Source: Bryobacterales bacterium (GTDB taxonomy: Bacteria > Acidobacteriota > Terriglobia > Bryobacterales > Bryobacteraceae). From it: a stretch of 44,882 nucleotides of DNA. This document shows, in pieces, positions 34,301-42,139 of the stretch. Made by a program: the position numbers and the translations under genes. The notes below the pieces were generated by a model, which was given only the letters and a program-made list of their open reading frames with translations, searched no databases and was not told the DNA's origin. The stretch spans positions 1 through 44,882 of the forward strand of contig PLDF01000467.1 of the NCBI GenBank assembly GCA_003135055.1, written 5' to 3'. How positions within the stretch are numbered: position 1 is the first letter of the stretch; each line of letters begins with the position of its first letter.

Positions 34301-34542
34301 CGCTATCCGGTGAGTGGGGAGACGCCGGCAGAGACTCGATTACCGGTCCGTCTCAGTTCTCTCTGTCGGGATCGTTACAGCGAAGCTTCGGTAAATTCGA
34401 CTTACGATTCGATTCGACCAATGCTCTGAATCATGTCGTGTTTACCAATTTCAATCCCATTTTCGGCACCACGCAGTTCGGCGTGCCCACTGGAGCCAAT
34501 AATATGCGCAGCGTGGCAGCCCGATTAAACTGGAGGTTTTAA
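31327..34542 (+). CDS. Oar-like outer-membrane receptor with carboxypeptidase-regulatory-like domain
   Basis: This 1071-aa protein has a signal peptide (residues 3-32) and a carboxypeptidase-regulatory-like domain at about 33-112 (GVVTFGGLPLPGATVTVTQG, TDQQGAYSFPDLADGIWKI). Residues 115-250 are low-complexity Ala/Pro/Ser/Gly with a Lys patch (NNKKKPAKGKA). The beta-barrel follows (about 270-1071), with ends typical of acidobacterial Oar-like proteins (FDLRFDSTNALNHVVFTNFN, VAARLNWRF). I cannot find a canonical plug domain in the linker region, which is unusual. A TonB box is not obvious. The stop overlaps the start of the VWA gene (TAATG), and GGAGG for that gene lies inside this gene's end. 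Confidence 0.82.
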   Translation: MRMKNQTIRKRLFNCLLSCVVACTAVFALAASPHHGVVTFGGLPLPGATVTVTQGDKKLVAVTDQQGAYSFPDLADGIWKIQVEMLCFTTLNQEIGITSEAPSPVWELKLLSLDEIKASAPPPAPKPAATATATAGAPAAAATTSTSQPAATPSITAANDAANAAANNKKKPAKGKAGAAPAVPGSFQRTDLNASSDASAAAGSAAASPGVGELNSGGAAEALSVGGSTSNGIESRAIGNARRGPGSQYNIQAFSSLDSSYLDARPFSQIGVNTSKEPYEHTNGAVSAGGPLRIPHLWHTNNGQFFLQYNWGRIHSDAVSPPALVPTQAEREGNLSQLTSLGQPVTVIDPTNGNPFPGNIIPQNRISPQATALLGLYPLPNFTNSAYNYQVPIVSINNTDGMQTRVNKMINTKNFLFANYNYQNTRSMAPNLFGFTDSSQTTGMNGTVSWRRMVSQRLNINSTIQFSRQTVDASPYFENRENVSGDAGITGNYQNSQYWGPPSLNFNTIYTLSDGNPSFTARQQAVASTVVQWTHRPHQFQFGADIRRNESNTISQGNPRGAFTFTGAATQATANGVAVPGTGSDFADFLLGTPDIASLSFGNADKYFRSNFDDAYVVDDWRIASGLTINASLRWEYGSPPTELYGRLVNLDVAPGYSTAVPVLGSDPVGALTGLKYPDSLIRPDKHAVQPRFGIAWRPFFGSSVVVRASYGVYYNTSVYNSFANSMSTQAPLAKSFSVANTPASPLTLADGFNATPVGTADNFAINPNFLVGYAQTWNATVQRDLPGGILINVGYLGTKGTRGQQEFLPNTYPAGAVNPCPACLSNYAYYTSNGNSTREQGSVQLRRRLHNGITASAQYTLSKSIDDASLGGRGQGGSVLAQNWLDLSAERALSPFDQRHLATFSAQYTSGMGMHGGTLLSGWRGAAFKGWTLLTNITVGSGLPETPVDPALRFSGTGFTGLRPEYTGVNVYAASAANPGLALNPAAYIAPLSGEWGDAGRDSITGPSQFSLSGSLQRSFGKFDLRFDSTNALNHVVFTNFNPIFGTTQFGVPTGANNMRSVAARLNWRF

Positions 34543-36695
34543 TGCTCGGATTTCACGTTTCGCAAGCGCATATCTGGCGGCCTTTATCGGTCGGCCTGAT
34601 TTGCGCGGGTTTGCTGGCGCAGCAGCAGACGCAACAGCCCGCTCAACAACCCGGTCAACAACCGCCAGTGGCCGACTCCGGTGCGAAGTTTGAAACTACC
34701 GCCCAGTTAGTAGTGGAGGATGTCAGCGTCACCGACAAGAACGGCAAACCTATCGAAGGCCTGACTGCCAAGGATTTCACCATCACAGAAGACGGCGTTC
34801 CGCAGACCATCAAATTCTGCGAGCCTCAGAAGCTGCTCGATACGGCAACGCCGCCGCCGATTAGCACCGCTCCGCCGGCCAAAGCTCTCGATTCCGGCCG
34901 GGCCAAGGTGGACCCTGTCACCAGCATTCAAATTACCACCGAGCCGGCCGGGGACGTCCGCTACCGCGATCGGCGGCTGATGGTCCTGTATTTCGACATG
35001 AGCGCGATGCCGCCGCCCGACCAGTTGCGCGCCGAGACCGCCGCCATCAATTTCGTCTCCAAGAATATGAAGGGGCCCGATCTGATGGCGGTGATGTCGT
35101 TCTCCGACGGAGTACACGTCCTTCAGGACTTCACCGACGACCGCGACCAGTTGTTGAAAGTGATCAACAAGCTGTTCATCGGGGACGCCCAGGGCTTCGA
35201 TGAGGCCGTCGCCGACGACAGCGCGGCCGATACGGGAACGGCATTTGGCGAAGACGATAGCGAGTTCAATATCTTCAACACCAACCGGCAATTGTCGGCG
35301 CTGCAGACCGCTGTGAAGATGTTGGGCGCCCTCAATGAGAAAAAGGTGCTGGTCTATTTCGCCAGCGGCCTGAATCTGAACGGATTGGATAACCAGGCGC
35401 AATTCCAATCCACCACCAACGCGGCCGTCCGCGCCAACGTCACTTTCTTTGCGGTGGATTCGCGCGGGTTGGTTGCGACGCCCGCCATGGGCGACGCCAG
35501 CCACGGGTCGCCGGGCGGAATTGGCATGTACAGCGGCAGCTCGGCGCTGGCGGGGGCGATGAATTTCTCGAAGTCGCAGGACAGTATGTATGCGCTGGCC
35601 ACCGATACCGGCGGGAAAGCTCTGCTGGATAACAACGACTTGGGGCAGGGAATCGTCGAGGCCGAGCAATCCATCGGCGATTACTACATTATTGGGTATT
35701 ACTCGACTAATACCAAGCTGGATGGCAAATTCCGTCGAATCAAAATTACCTATAATGGCGACCCTACCGCCAAGGTGAGTTACCGCCAGGGTTACTTCGG
35801 GGGTAAGGTATTCAGCAAGTTCACGTCCTCCGATAAGGAGATGCAGCTTCATGACGCGCTGATGCTGGGCGACCCGGTTACCGAACTTACCATTCAAATG
35901 GAAGTGAATTACTTCGAAATGAATTCGGCCGAGTATACCGTTCCCATCGCCGCCAAGATTCCGGGCAGTGAGTTAGCGCTGGCGAAGCGAGGCGGCTACG
36001 AACACACTGCGATCGAGTTTATCGGCGAAGTGAAGGATGAGTACGGCAGCACCGTCACCAACGTGCGCGATACGTATAATATCAAGTTGACGGATGAGAC
36101 CGCGGCGCAACTGGCGAAGCAGCCCATCCAATACGATACCGTGCTCACGCTGCTTCCGGGAAGCTACACGATCAAGTTCCTGGCGCGCGACGACGAAACC
36201 GGCCGCATTGGCACGTATATGCGGAAGTTCGTCATACCGAACCTGGCCAAGGAGCTGAAGCGCGTTCCCATCAGTTCGGTAGTATTGAGCGGTCAGCGCC
36301 TGGACGTCAGAGACGCTCTCAGTAACGCGAAACAAAAGCAGCCGACGGTCAGTCCCTTGGTTGAGGATGGAATCAAGCTGATTCCCAGCGTAACGGACGT
36401 GTTCAGCAGGAGCCGCGACATGTACGTCTATCTACAGGCGTACGAACCCGGCGCGGCCACGGTCCAGCCGCTGGTAGCATTCGTCACCTTCTATCGGGGC
36501 GACCAGAAAGCCTTCGAGACTAAGCCGCTTCCGGTAACCGAAGCCATGACTAATAAGCTCAAGACCATGCCGCTTCGGTTCCAATTTCCGTTGAACAAGC
36601 TTGCGCCTGGCAAGTATAATTGCCAGGTTACGGTGCTGGACCCGGGTTCGAACAAGGCGGCATTCTGGCAAAAGCCGGTGATGCTGGTACAGTAA
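34542..36695 (+). CDS. Exported VWFA-related acidobacterial protein (TIGR03436 type)
   Basis: This 717-aa protein starts with an ATG overlapping the receptor's stop by one base, with GGAGG six bases upstream, so translation is coupled. A signal peptide is followed by a Gln/Pro-rich stretch (QQQTQQPAQQPGQQPP). The TIGR03436-like part begins VVEDVSVTDKNGKPIEGLTA KDF and contains a VWA fold with LYFDMSAMPP (Asp152; MIDAS DxSxS incomplete), LMAVMSFSDGVHVLQDFTDD, VLVYFASGLNLNG and YYIIGYYSTNTKLDGKFRRI. The C-terminal ~290 residues form beta domains without a known name. It probably acts in the periplasm or at the outer membrane with the receptor. Confidence 0.82.
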   Translation: MLGFHVSQAHIWRPLSVGLICAGLLAQQQTQQPAQQPGQQPPVADSGAKFETTAQLVVEDVSVTDKNGKPIEGLTAKDFTITEDGVPQTIKFCEPQKLLDTATPPPISTAPPAKALDSGRAKVDPVTSIQITTEPAGDVRYRDRRLMVLYFDMSAMPPPDQLRAETAAINFVSKNMKGPDLMAVMSFSDGVHVLQDFTDDRDQLLKVINKLFIGDAQGFDEAVADDSAADTGTAFGEDDSEFNIFNTNRQLSALQTAVKMLGALNEKKVLVYFASGLNLNGLDNQAQFQSTTNAAVRANVTFFAVDSRGLVATPAMGDASHGSPGGIGMYSGSSALAGAMNFSKSQDSMYALATDTGGKALLDNNDLGQGIVEAEQSIGDYYIIGYYSTNTKLDGKFRRIKITYNGDPTAKVSYRQGYFGGKVFSKFTSSDKEMQLHDALMLGDPVTELTIQMEVNYFEMNSAEYTVPIAAKIPGSELALAKRGGYEHTAIEFIGEVKDEYGSTVTNVRDTYNIKLTDETAAQLAKQPIQYDTVLTLLPGSYTIKFLARDDETGRIGTYMRKFVIPNLAKELKRVPISSVVLSGQRLDVRDALSNAKQKQPTVSPLVEDGIKLIPSVTDVFSRSRDMYVYLQAYEPGAATVQPLVAFVTFYRGDQKAFETKPLPVTEAMTNKLKTMPLRFQFPLNKLAPGKYNCQVTVLDPGSNKAAFWQKPVMLVQ

Positions 36696-37192
36696 CCCGC
36701 AACCGCAAGTGGCGCACTTACTCTGGCGTGGCGCGTTCACACTCTCCGGACACCCTCTTGCTTGTGGGGCAGGTTGATAAACCTGCGGCCGATTGTCAAT
36801 CGGCCTGTTTGGTGCGGCGATGCTGCTTTGTGGGGCAGCCAATCCTGGCTGCAGCCGGCTTTCAGCGTCTCGACGCGCCCGAGGCGCGATGTAATGAACC
36901 ACCAACTGCTCCGGGCACGCGGCGCGGATTTGTTGAAAGCAAACGATTTGTCGGAGCAGTCGGTGGAGAGCCGGCTCTCTTCTGCGTACCCGCCGGTTTC
37001 TGCTGCCAGAGACGCTCCCGAAGGGACCGTCCGTCGCTATGTGAACGCGTTTTTGGCCCGCAAAGTCTGCGTCACCAGGAGTGGGACTTTGCACGAAATC
37101 CGCGCGCAACCGTCGCGCAATCGGACGGGTCAGTCGTATGAGTGCGCGCACGAGTGCGTGCGCCGCGTCAGGCGGCTTTCTCACTGTGCATC
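36696..37192. other. Repeat-rich intergenic region
   Basis: No gene is seen. The region contains a half copy of the 22-bp palindrome (GCGTTCACACTC, 36733-36744), with the complementary half TGTGAACGCG about 300 bp further on (37040-37049). It also holds a full GTGGGGCAGGTTG / AACCTGCGGCC plus GCCGATTGTCAATCGGCC unit (36764-36807) and a further GTGGGGCAGCC / GGCTGC hairpin (36834-36856). Confidence 0.55.
36764..36807. repeat. GTGGGGCAGGTTG double hairpin
   Basis: The first stem is CAGGTTG-ATA-AACCTG. The second is GCCGATTG / CAATCGGC. Related units are at 8873-8890, 30239-30258 and 43711-43840. Confidence 0.65.
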
Positions 37193-38605
37193 TCACTGGC
37201 CCCCGGACAGGCTCTTGACTAACTCATACAGAAAGGTCTGCCCTTCGTAGAAAGACCGCGCCATCATTCTCTCATCGCGGCCGTGCGCGCGGTTGTCGTC
37301 GCGCTCGTAGAAGAAGCCTTGTACGCCGTAAGTAGGAATGCCGGCGGCGCGCAACGCGCGGCCATCGGTGGCGCCGGTACTCATCGTGGGGAGTACCACC
37401 ACGCCCGGCCACATGGTATCGGTGATGCGCGACATCGCGCGCAGGATGTCCGGCCGCAACGGCGAACCGGCCGAATTCTCCTCTTGATTAGCGATGGAGA
37501 GCGCCACCTGATCGTCGGCGACTACCTTCTTCAGCGTGTCCATCACATACTTAAGGGAATCGTCCGGCTGAACGCGGCAATTCACATTGGCTGCGGCGAG
37601 TTGCGGCAACGCATTGCGTGCGTGTCCGCCTTCCAGCATAGTTGCGACGCAGGTGGTCCGCAGCATCGAGTTCCACGCCGGGGATGCGGCGGCGACCCGC
37701 TTCATGGCTTCGGCATCGCCTGCCGCCACTTTGGCAAGATCGGCCTTGGACGGGCTGGCATCGATCTTCGCCATACCGGTGAAGTAGGCGCGAGTGACTT
37801 CGTTGGTCTTGAGCGGGAAACCGTATTGGCTGAGGCGAGTCAGCGCGCCTGCCAGGCGATAGATGGCGTTATCGGCCACGGGCACTGAGCTGTGGCCGCC
37901 TTTGTTGCGCACTTCAAGGCGCACGTCGAGATACCACTTCTCCGCCGCCTGAATCTCATTGGAGACGCGCTTGCCGGTAACCATCGTGCCTTTGCCGCCT
38001 TCGTTCAGGGCGAATTCGGCGTCGATGAGATTCTTGTGTCCCTTGATGAGCCAATCGACGCCGTTGTAAGGGCCGCCGCCTTCCTCATCGGCGGTGAGGG
38101 CGACCACGATGTCGCGATCCGGTTTGTAGCCTTCGCGCTTGTAGCGAATCAGATTGGCGATCCAGACGGCCGCCTGCGCTTTGTCGTCGGCAGTGCCGCG
38201 GCCGTAGTAGTAACCGTCTTTTTCGGTGAAGACGAACGGGTCGGTAGTCCAGTCTTCCCGCTTGGCTTCTACCACGTCGGTGTGCGCGAGCAGAAGGATG
38301 GGCTTGAGCCTGGGCTTTGCGTTAGCCTGCTCCGGGCCGTGGTAGCGCACCACCAGATTGGCCTTGGTGGGGATGGCGCCGCCAATGAAGATGTCGGAAT
38401 CCGGAAACCCGGCGGCGCGAAGGCGCTTCGCGATGGCTTCCACAACCGGCGTGGTGGCCCCGGTGGTGAAGCCGGATTTGATTTCGATAATCTCCTTGTA
38501 GATGTCGTGGGCCAGGCGCTGGTCGGCTTCGGGCGGCATGGTGGATGCGGCAAAGCAAGCGAGCGGCGCGGCGATGAGCAGAGTACGGCGAAGCATGGAG
38601 GTCAT
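37193..38605 (-). CDS. Exported M20-family metallopeptidase
   Basis: This is a 470-aa protein. ATG 38605 (MTSMLRRTLLIAAPLACFAA) gives a signal peptide; ATG 38596 is an equal alternative and neither has a clear ribosome binding site. The M20 dizinc site is visible: LLLAHTDVVEAKREDW (His/Asp), GRGTADDKAQ (bridging Asp), ALTADEEGGG (catalytic Glu, ligand Glu), FALNEGG (Asp replaced by Glu, as in some carboxypeptidases) and THGRDER-like YERDDNRAHGRDERM (His). A dimerisation domain sits around RLEVRNKGGHSSVP. It is probably a periplasmic carboxypeptidase or dipeptidase. The BNR protein gene ends 96 bp upstream of the 3' neighbour start region, on the same strand. Confidence 0.87.
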   Translation of the reverse strand: MTSMLRRTLLIAAPLACFAASTMPPEADQRLAHDIYKEIIEIKSGFTTGATTPVVEAIAKRLRAAGFPDSDIFIGGAIPTKANLVVRYHGPEQANAKPRLKPILLLAHTDVVEAKREDWTTDPFVFTEKDGYYYGRGTADDKAQAAVWIANLIRYKREGYKPDRDIVVALTADEEGGGPYNGVDWLIKGHKNLIDAEFALNEGGKGTMVTGKRVSNEIQAAEKWYLDVRLEVRNKGGHSSVPVADNAIYRLAGALTRLSQYGFPLKTNEVTRAYFTGMAKIDASPSKADLAKVAAGDAEAMKRVAAASPAWNSMLRTTCVATMLEGGHARNALPQLAAANVNCRVQPDDSLKYVMDTLKKVVADDQVALSIANQEENSAGSPLRPDILRAMSRITDTMWPGVVVLPTMSTGATDGRALRAAGIPTYGVQGFFYERDDNRAHGRDERMMARSFYEGQTFLYELVKSLSGGQ

Positions 38606-38734
38606 TATGACATGGCGCTGGGCAAGGTCAACCAGCATGGCCCCGGAGGGCCCGAGAAGATGAAGATAGGGCGAGGGAACGCGCGGGGCTTGACCGCTTA
38701 CTTACCCCTGGTCGTCGCAGGCCATGGGCCCGCG

Positions 38735-41700
38735 CTACTTACCCGGCTTCCAATCGGGCAAGCGTCCCGGCGTGGGAGGCGCGCCCGCGGCGTCTAACTG
38801 CTTTTCCAGCGCTTTGATATCGGTCTCGAGCAGCTTGCGCAGTTTGGGAATTTGCGCGGCCAGCTCGTCGGATGCAATCTGGTATTGCTCCATCGCGGTC
38901 TTGGTCGGGTGACTGGTGGTTCCGCGTACCGGCGAAGCCGCGGCCTGCACGCGCTCGGCGATCGACGCGGGTACGCCTTCATTGTGCGAGCGCCAGATTG
39001 TGTCGCCGCGCAGAGCCAGGCTGATGTCGTCGAGCTGCTTCTCAAGCGCCAGTGTTTCCTGATGCAGCTTCGGCGAAAGCGTGGGCGTGGCGTCCACCGC
39101 GCGGCGGATCGCCTCGAGGCGCGTGCGCGCTTCGGTGGCCGATTCCTGCGTGGCCGTCAACGCCTGCTGCAGCTTCTCGAGTTTGGCCTCGAAGTCGGAA
39201 AGAGCGGCGCGGTCTTCGCGCGTGGATGGCCCCTCGCCAATCACTTCGAAGGTCTGCGAGCCGGGCAGGGGAGTCACTACGCCGTCGATGCGCTTCGCCA
39301 GTGTGACGGTATACCTACCGGGCACTACCAGTGCGCCACCGCCGCCTCCACGGCCGGCAAAGGCTGGGGGCTCTTCTTCACCACCACCGCCACCGCCGCC
39401 GCCACCGCCAGCGCCGCCTTCTCCGCCGCCGCCCGCTCCGCCGCGGCCGCCTCCTCCACCCGCGCCGCCACGGCCGCCGCCGGGAAGGTTAGCGCTCTGT
39501 CCGCGCAGGTCCCAGGTGACTCGATGGATGCCCTGGGTCGCGGGCTCGTCCATCCGCCGAACCACCTTGCCGGCGGAGTCCGTGACGGTCATGAGAATCG
39601 CCGGCGATTCTTCCTCGGATTCGGCGCGCAGCTGCTCGGGCGTGGGATACGGAGGCGTCTCGCCGCGCTGCACAACTGCTCTCTCGCGCTGCTGCCGCTC
39701 CTGCGCCTTGGTGCGGTAGCCGTCCTTCAAGTTGTACGTGATAATCGCGCCGACCGGCGGATTCGGCGCCGTGAAGAAGCTCTCGCCCTGATCGCCTTTG
39801 CCGCCGCCGAAGATGGAGCCGGGGATGTAAGAGAGAGCCGTCTTCACGGGGAAGAGCATGCTTTCCTTACTCAGGTTCTCGGCCGTCGCGTCGCGCAACG
39901 GGCTGTAATCGTCGAGGATGTAGATGCTGCGGCCGAAAGTGCCGACGACTAAGTCATCCATCTGCTTCTGTATGGCTAAATCGCGCACCATGATCGTAGG
40001 CAGGCCGTTACGCAAAGGTATCCACTTCTCGCCGCCGATTTTGGTGAAGTATAGGCCGAATTCAGTGCCGGCAAAGAGTAACTTAGGGTCCTTATAGTCC
40101 TCGGCGATGGCGTAGACGCCGCCGCGCCCGGGTAAGTTGCCCGATATGTCGATCCAACTCTTGCCTTTGTCGGAGCTCTTAATCAGATAGGGCTTGAAAT
40201 CGCCATTCTGGTGATTCTCATAAGCTACATACACCGTTCCGGCGTCGTGCTGCGAGGCGGCGATGCGCTGCACGTAGGCGTCCTCGGGCACGCCCGCGGG
40301 CTTCTCCACTTTGTGCCAGGTCTTGCCCCCGTCTTCGGTGATCTGCAACAGGCCGTCGTCGGTGCCGACGTAGATGAGACCTTCTTGCTTGGGCGATTCG
40401 GCGATGGACGAAATGTTGTCGTAGAGCGCGGTGGATACGTTCTTCTGGATGGCGTCGATGGTCCAGATTTTACCCATCAGGGGCAGGGTATTGCGGTCGA
40501 GATTGCGTGTCAGGTCGGGACTGATGGCGCGCCAACTGTCGCCGCGGTCGTCGCTTCGGTAGAGCTTTTGCGAGCCGAAATAGAGGCGCGTGCTGGAGTG
40601 CGGGCTGACGATCACGGGAGCGTCCCAGTTCCAGCGCGCGGCGGGATCGCCCTTGGCGGGCTGCGGCTGGATGCTGACGCGCTCGCCGGTGCGGCGGTCG
40701 AAGCGTACCATGCCGCCGTTCTGCATGTTGGCGTAGATGGTGTTGGGGTCCTTGGGATCGACGCGGCTGTAGAATCCATCGCCGCCCATGGTGACGAAGC
40801 AATCGGAATTCATGATGCCGGCGGAACTTCTGGTGCGCGCGGGACAACCGAAGCTGTTGTTATCCTGCGTGCCGCCGTAGACGGAATAGAACGGCGCGTC
40901 TTCACTTACAGCTACATCGTACATTTGCGCGGTAGGCAGGTTAGATTTGAAGATCCAATTCTGCGCGCGGTCGAAGCTCTCATAAATGCCGCCATCGCAA
41001 CCTACTAAGTAGTGATCGTTGTTATGCGGGTCCACCCAGATCTCGTGATTGTCGACGTGCTTGAAGCGCGTGGGCAGACTGGTCTGCGTTCGGCCGCCAT
41101 CGTCGGACACCATGATGTTAGTGTTCATCACGTAGACGCGGTCGGGGCTGCCCGGGTCCACGACTACTTTGGCGTAATACTGGCCCTGTACGTCATAGCT
41201 ATTGCGCTTCTCCCAGGTGGCGCCGCCGTCGGACGAGCGATAGAGCCCGCCGCGGCCCGCAGAGCCTTCCACTTGCGCGTACATGATGGACGGGTTCGAG
41301 GGCGCATAGTTCAAGCCGATGCGGCCGAGCTCGCCCATGTTAGGAAATCCGCCGCCCACCTTGTTCCACGTCTTACCGGCGTCGTTGGAGCGCCAGAGAG
41401 CGCTCTCGGGTCCGCCGTGAATCATGCCGAAGTAGCGGCGCTCGCGCTGATGCGTAGCGGCGAATAGGACGTCGGGGTTCTTGGGGTCCATAACAACGTC
41501 CGAGCAGCCCGTGTAGTCGCCGACTTTGATGAGACTCTGCGACCACGTCTTACCGCCATCGGTGGTCTTATAGAGACCGCGCTCGCCGCCGCCCTTCCAC
41601 AGCGGACCGGGCGCGGCGGCGTAGACCACGTTCGAATCGCGCGGGTCGATCACGATGCGGGCTATGTGCTCGGTGAGTTTGAGGCCCACGTTGCGATAAG

Positions 41701-42139
41701 TGCGTCCGCCATCTTCGCTTTTATAGACGCCGTCGCCGAAGGAGACACTGCGCTGGTCGTTGTTTTCGCCGGAACCAACCCAGACGATGGAGGGGTTCTT
41801 GGGGTCGATGGCGACGAACCCGATGGAATAGGAGCCGTAGTTATCGAAAACGGGCGTCCAAGAGGTGCCGTTATTCCGTGTGAGCCAGATGCCGCCGGAG
41901 GCCTCCGCGGCCAGGTAATGGCTGGGGGAATCGGGGAAAACGGCGATCTGCGAAACGCGGCCGGAGATGAAGGCCGGCCCGATGTTACGGACCCGCAAGC
42001 CGGCGAAGGTGCGGGCGTTGATGGGGTCGCTGGAATCGGCGCCGCCGCGGCGTCCACCGGATGGGGCGGGCTCGTCCTGAGCGAAGGCGGTCTGGGTAAA
42101 GGTCAGCGCAATGCAGAACAACAGTGGCAGGAGTCTCAT
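38735..42139 (-). CDS. Large exported BNR/sortilin-type beta-propeller protein
   Basis: This 1134-aa protein has a signal peptide (MRLLPLLFCIALTFTQTAFA). At least eight Asp-box motifs (S/T-x-D-x-G-x-T/S-W) are spread over residues 80-720, for example TRNNGTSW, TTDGGKTW, SNDAGKTW, SSDGGATW, TEDGGKTW and SSDKGKSW, forming one or two propellers of the VPS10/sortilin or exo-glycosidase type. After the propellers come a beta domain, a very Gly-rich linker (about 905-960, runs of ten Gly) and a C-terminal coiled coil (FEAKLEKLQQALTATQ, LEKQLDDISLAL). Many acidobacterial and bacteroidete homologs are annotated only as glycosyl hydrolase; I see no catalytic residues. The start overlaps the upstream gene's stop (ATGA). 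Confidence 0.85.
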   Translation of the reverse strand: MRLLPLLFCIALTFTQTAFAQDEPAPSGGRRGGADSSDPINARTFAGLRVRNIGPAFISGRVSQIAVFPDSPSHYLAAEASGGIWLTRNNGTSWTPVFDNYGSYSIGFVAIDPKNPSIVWVGSGENNDQRSVSFGDGVYKSEDGGRTYRNVGLKLTEHIARIVIDPRDSNVVYAAAPGPLWKGGGERGLYKTTDGGKTWSQSLIKVGDYTGCSDVVMDPKNPDVLFAATHQRERRYFGMIHGGPESALWRSNDAGKTWNKVGGGFPNMGELGRIGLNYAPSNPSIMYAQVEGSAGRGGLYRSSDGGATWEKRNSYDVQGQYYAKVVVDPGSPDRVYVMNTNIMVSDDGGRTQTSLPTRFKHVDNHEIWVDPHNNDHYLVGCDGGIYESFDRAQNWIFKSNLPTAQMYDVAVSEDAPFYSVYGGTQDNNSFGCPARTRSSAGIMNSDCFVTMGGDGFYSRVDPKDPNTIYANMQNGGMVRFDRRTGERVSIQPQPAKGDPAARWNWDAPVIVSPHSSTRLYFGSQKLYRSDDRGDSWRAISPDLTRNLDRNTLPLMGKIWTIDAIQKNVSTALYDNISSIAESPKQEGLIYVGTDDGLLQITEDGGKTWHKVEKPAGVPEDAYVQRIAASQHDAGTVYVAYENHQNGDFKPYLIKSSDKGKSWIDISGNLPGRGGVYAIAEDYKDPKLLFAGTEFGLYFTKIGGEKWIPLRNGLPTIMVRDLAIQKQMDDLVVGTFGRSIYILDDYSPLRDATAENLSKESMLFPVKTALSYIPGSIFGGGKGDQGESFFTAPNPPVGAIITYNLKDGYRTKAQERQQRERAVVQRGETPPYPTPEQLRAESEEESPAILMTVTDSAGKVVRRMDEPATQGIHRVTWDLRGQSANLPGGGRGGAGGGGGRGGAGGGGEGGAGGGGGGGGGGEEEPPAFAGRGGGGGALVVPGRYTVTLAKRIDGVVTPLPGSQTFEVIGEGPSTREDRAALSDFEAKLEKLQQALTATQESATEARTRLEAIRRAVDATPTLSPKLHQETLALEKQLDDISLALRGDTIWRSHNEGVPASIAERVQAAASPVRGTTSHPTKTAMEQYQIASDELAAQIPKLRKLLETDIKALEKQLDAAGAPPTPGRLPDWKPGK

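Noticed and set aside
34707..35897. A 396-codon minus-strand frame opposite the VWA gene
   Set aside because: Antisense to a coupled, well-conserved gene, with no start signal or domain.
39380..39480. The run of CCGCCG-type repeats as a possible repeat array
   Set aside because: It is the Gly codon run of the BNR protein's linker, in frame.
38852..39952. A 366-codon plus-strand frame, and a Pro-rich 212-codon frame overlapping it
   Set aside because: They mirror the Gly-rich linker and coiled coil of the BNR protein on the other strand.
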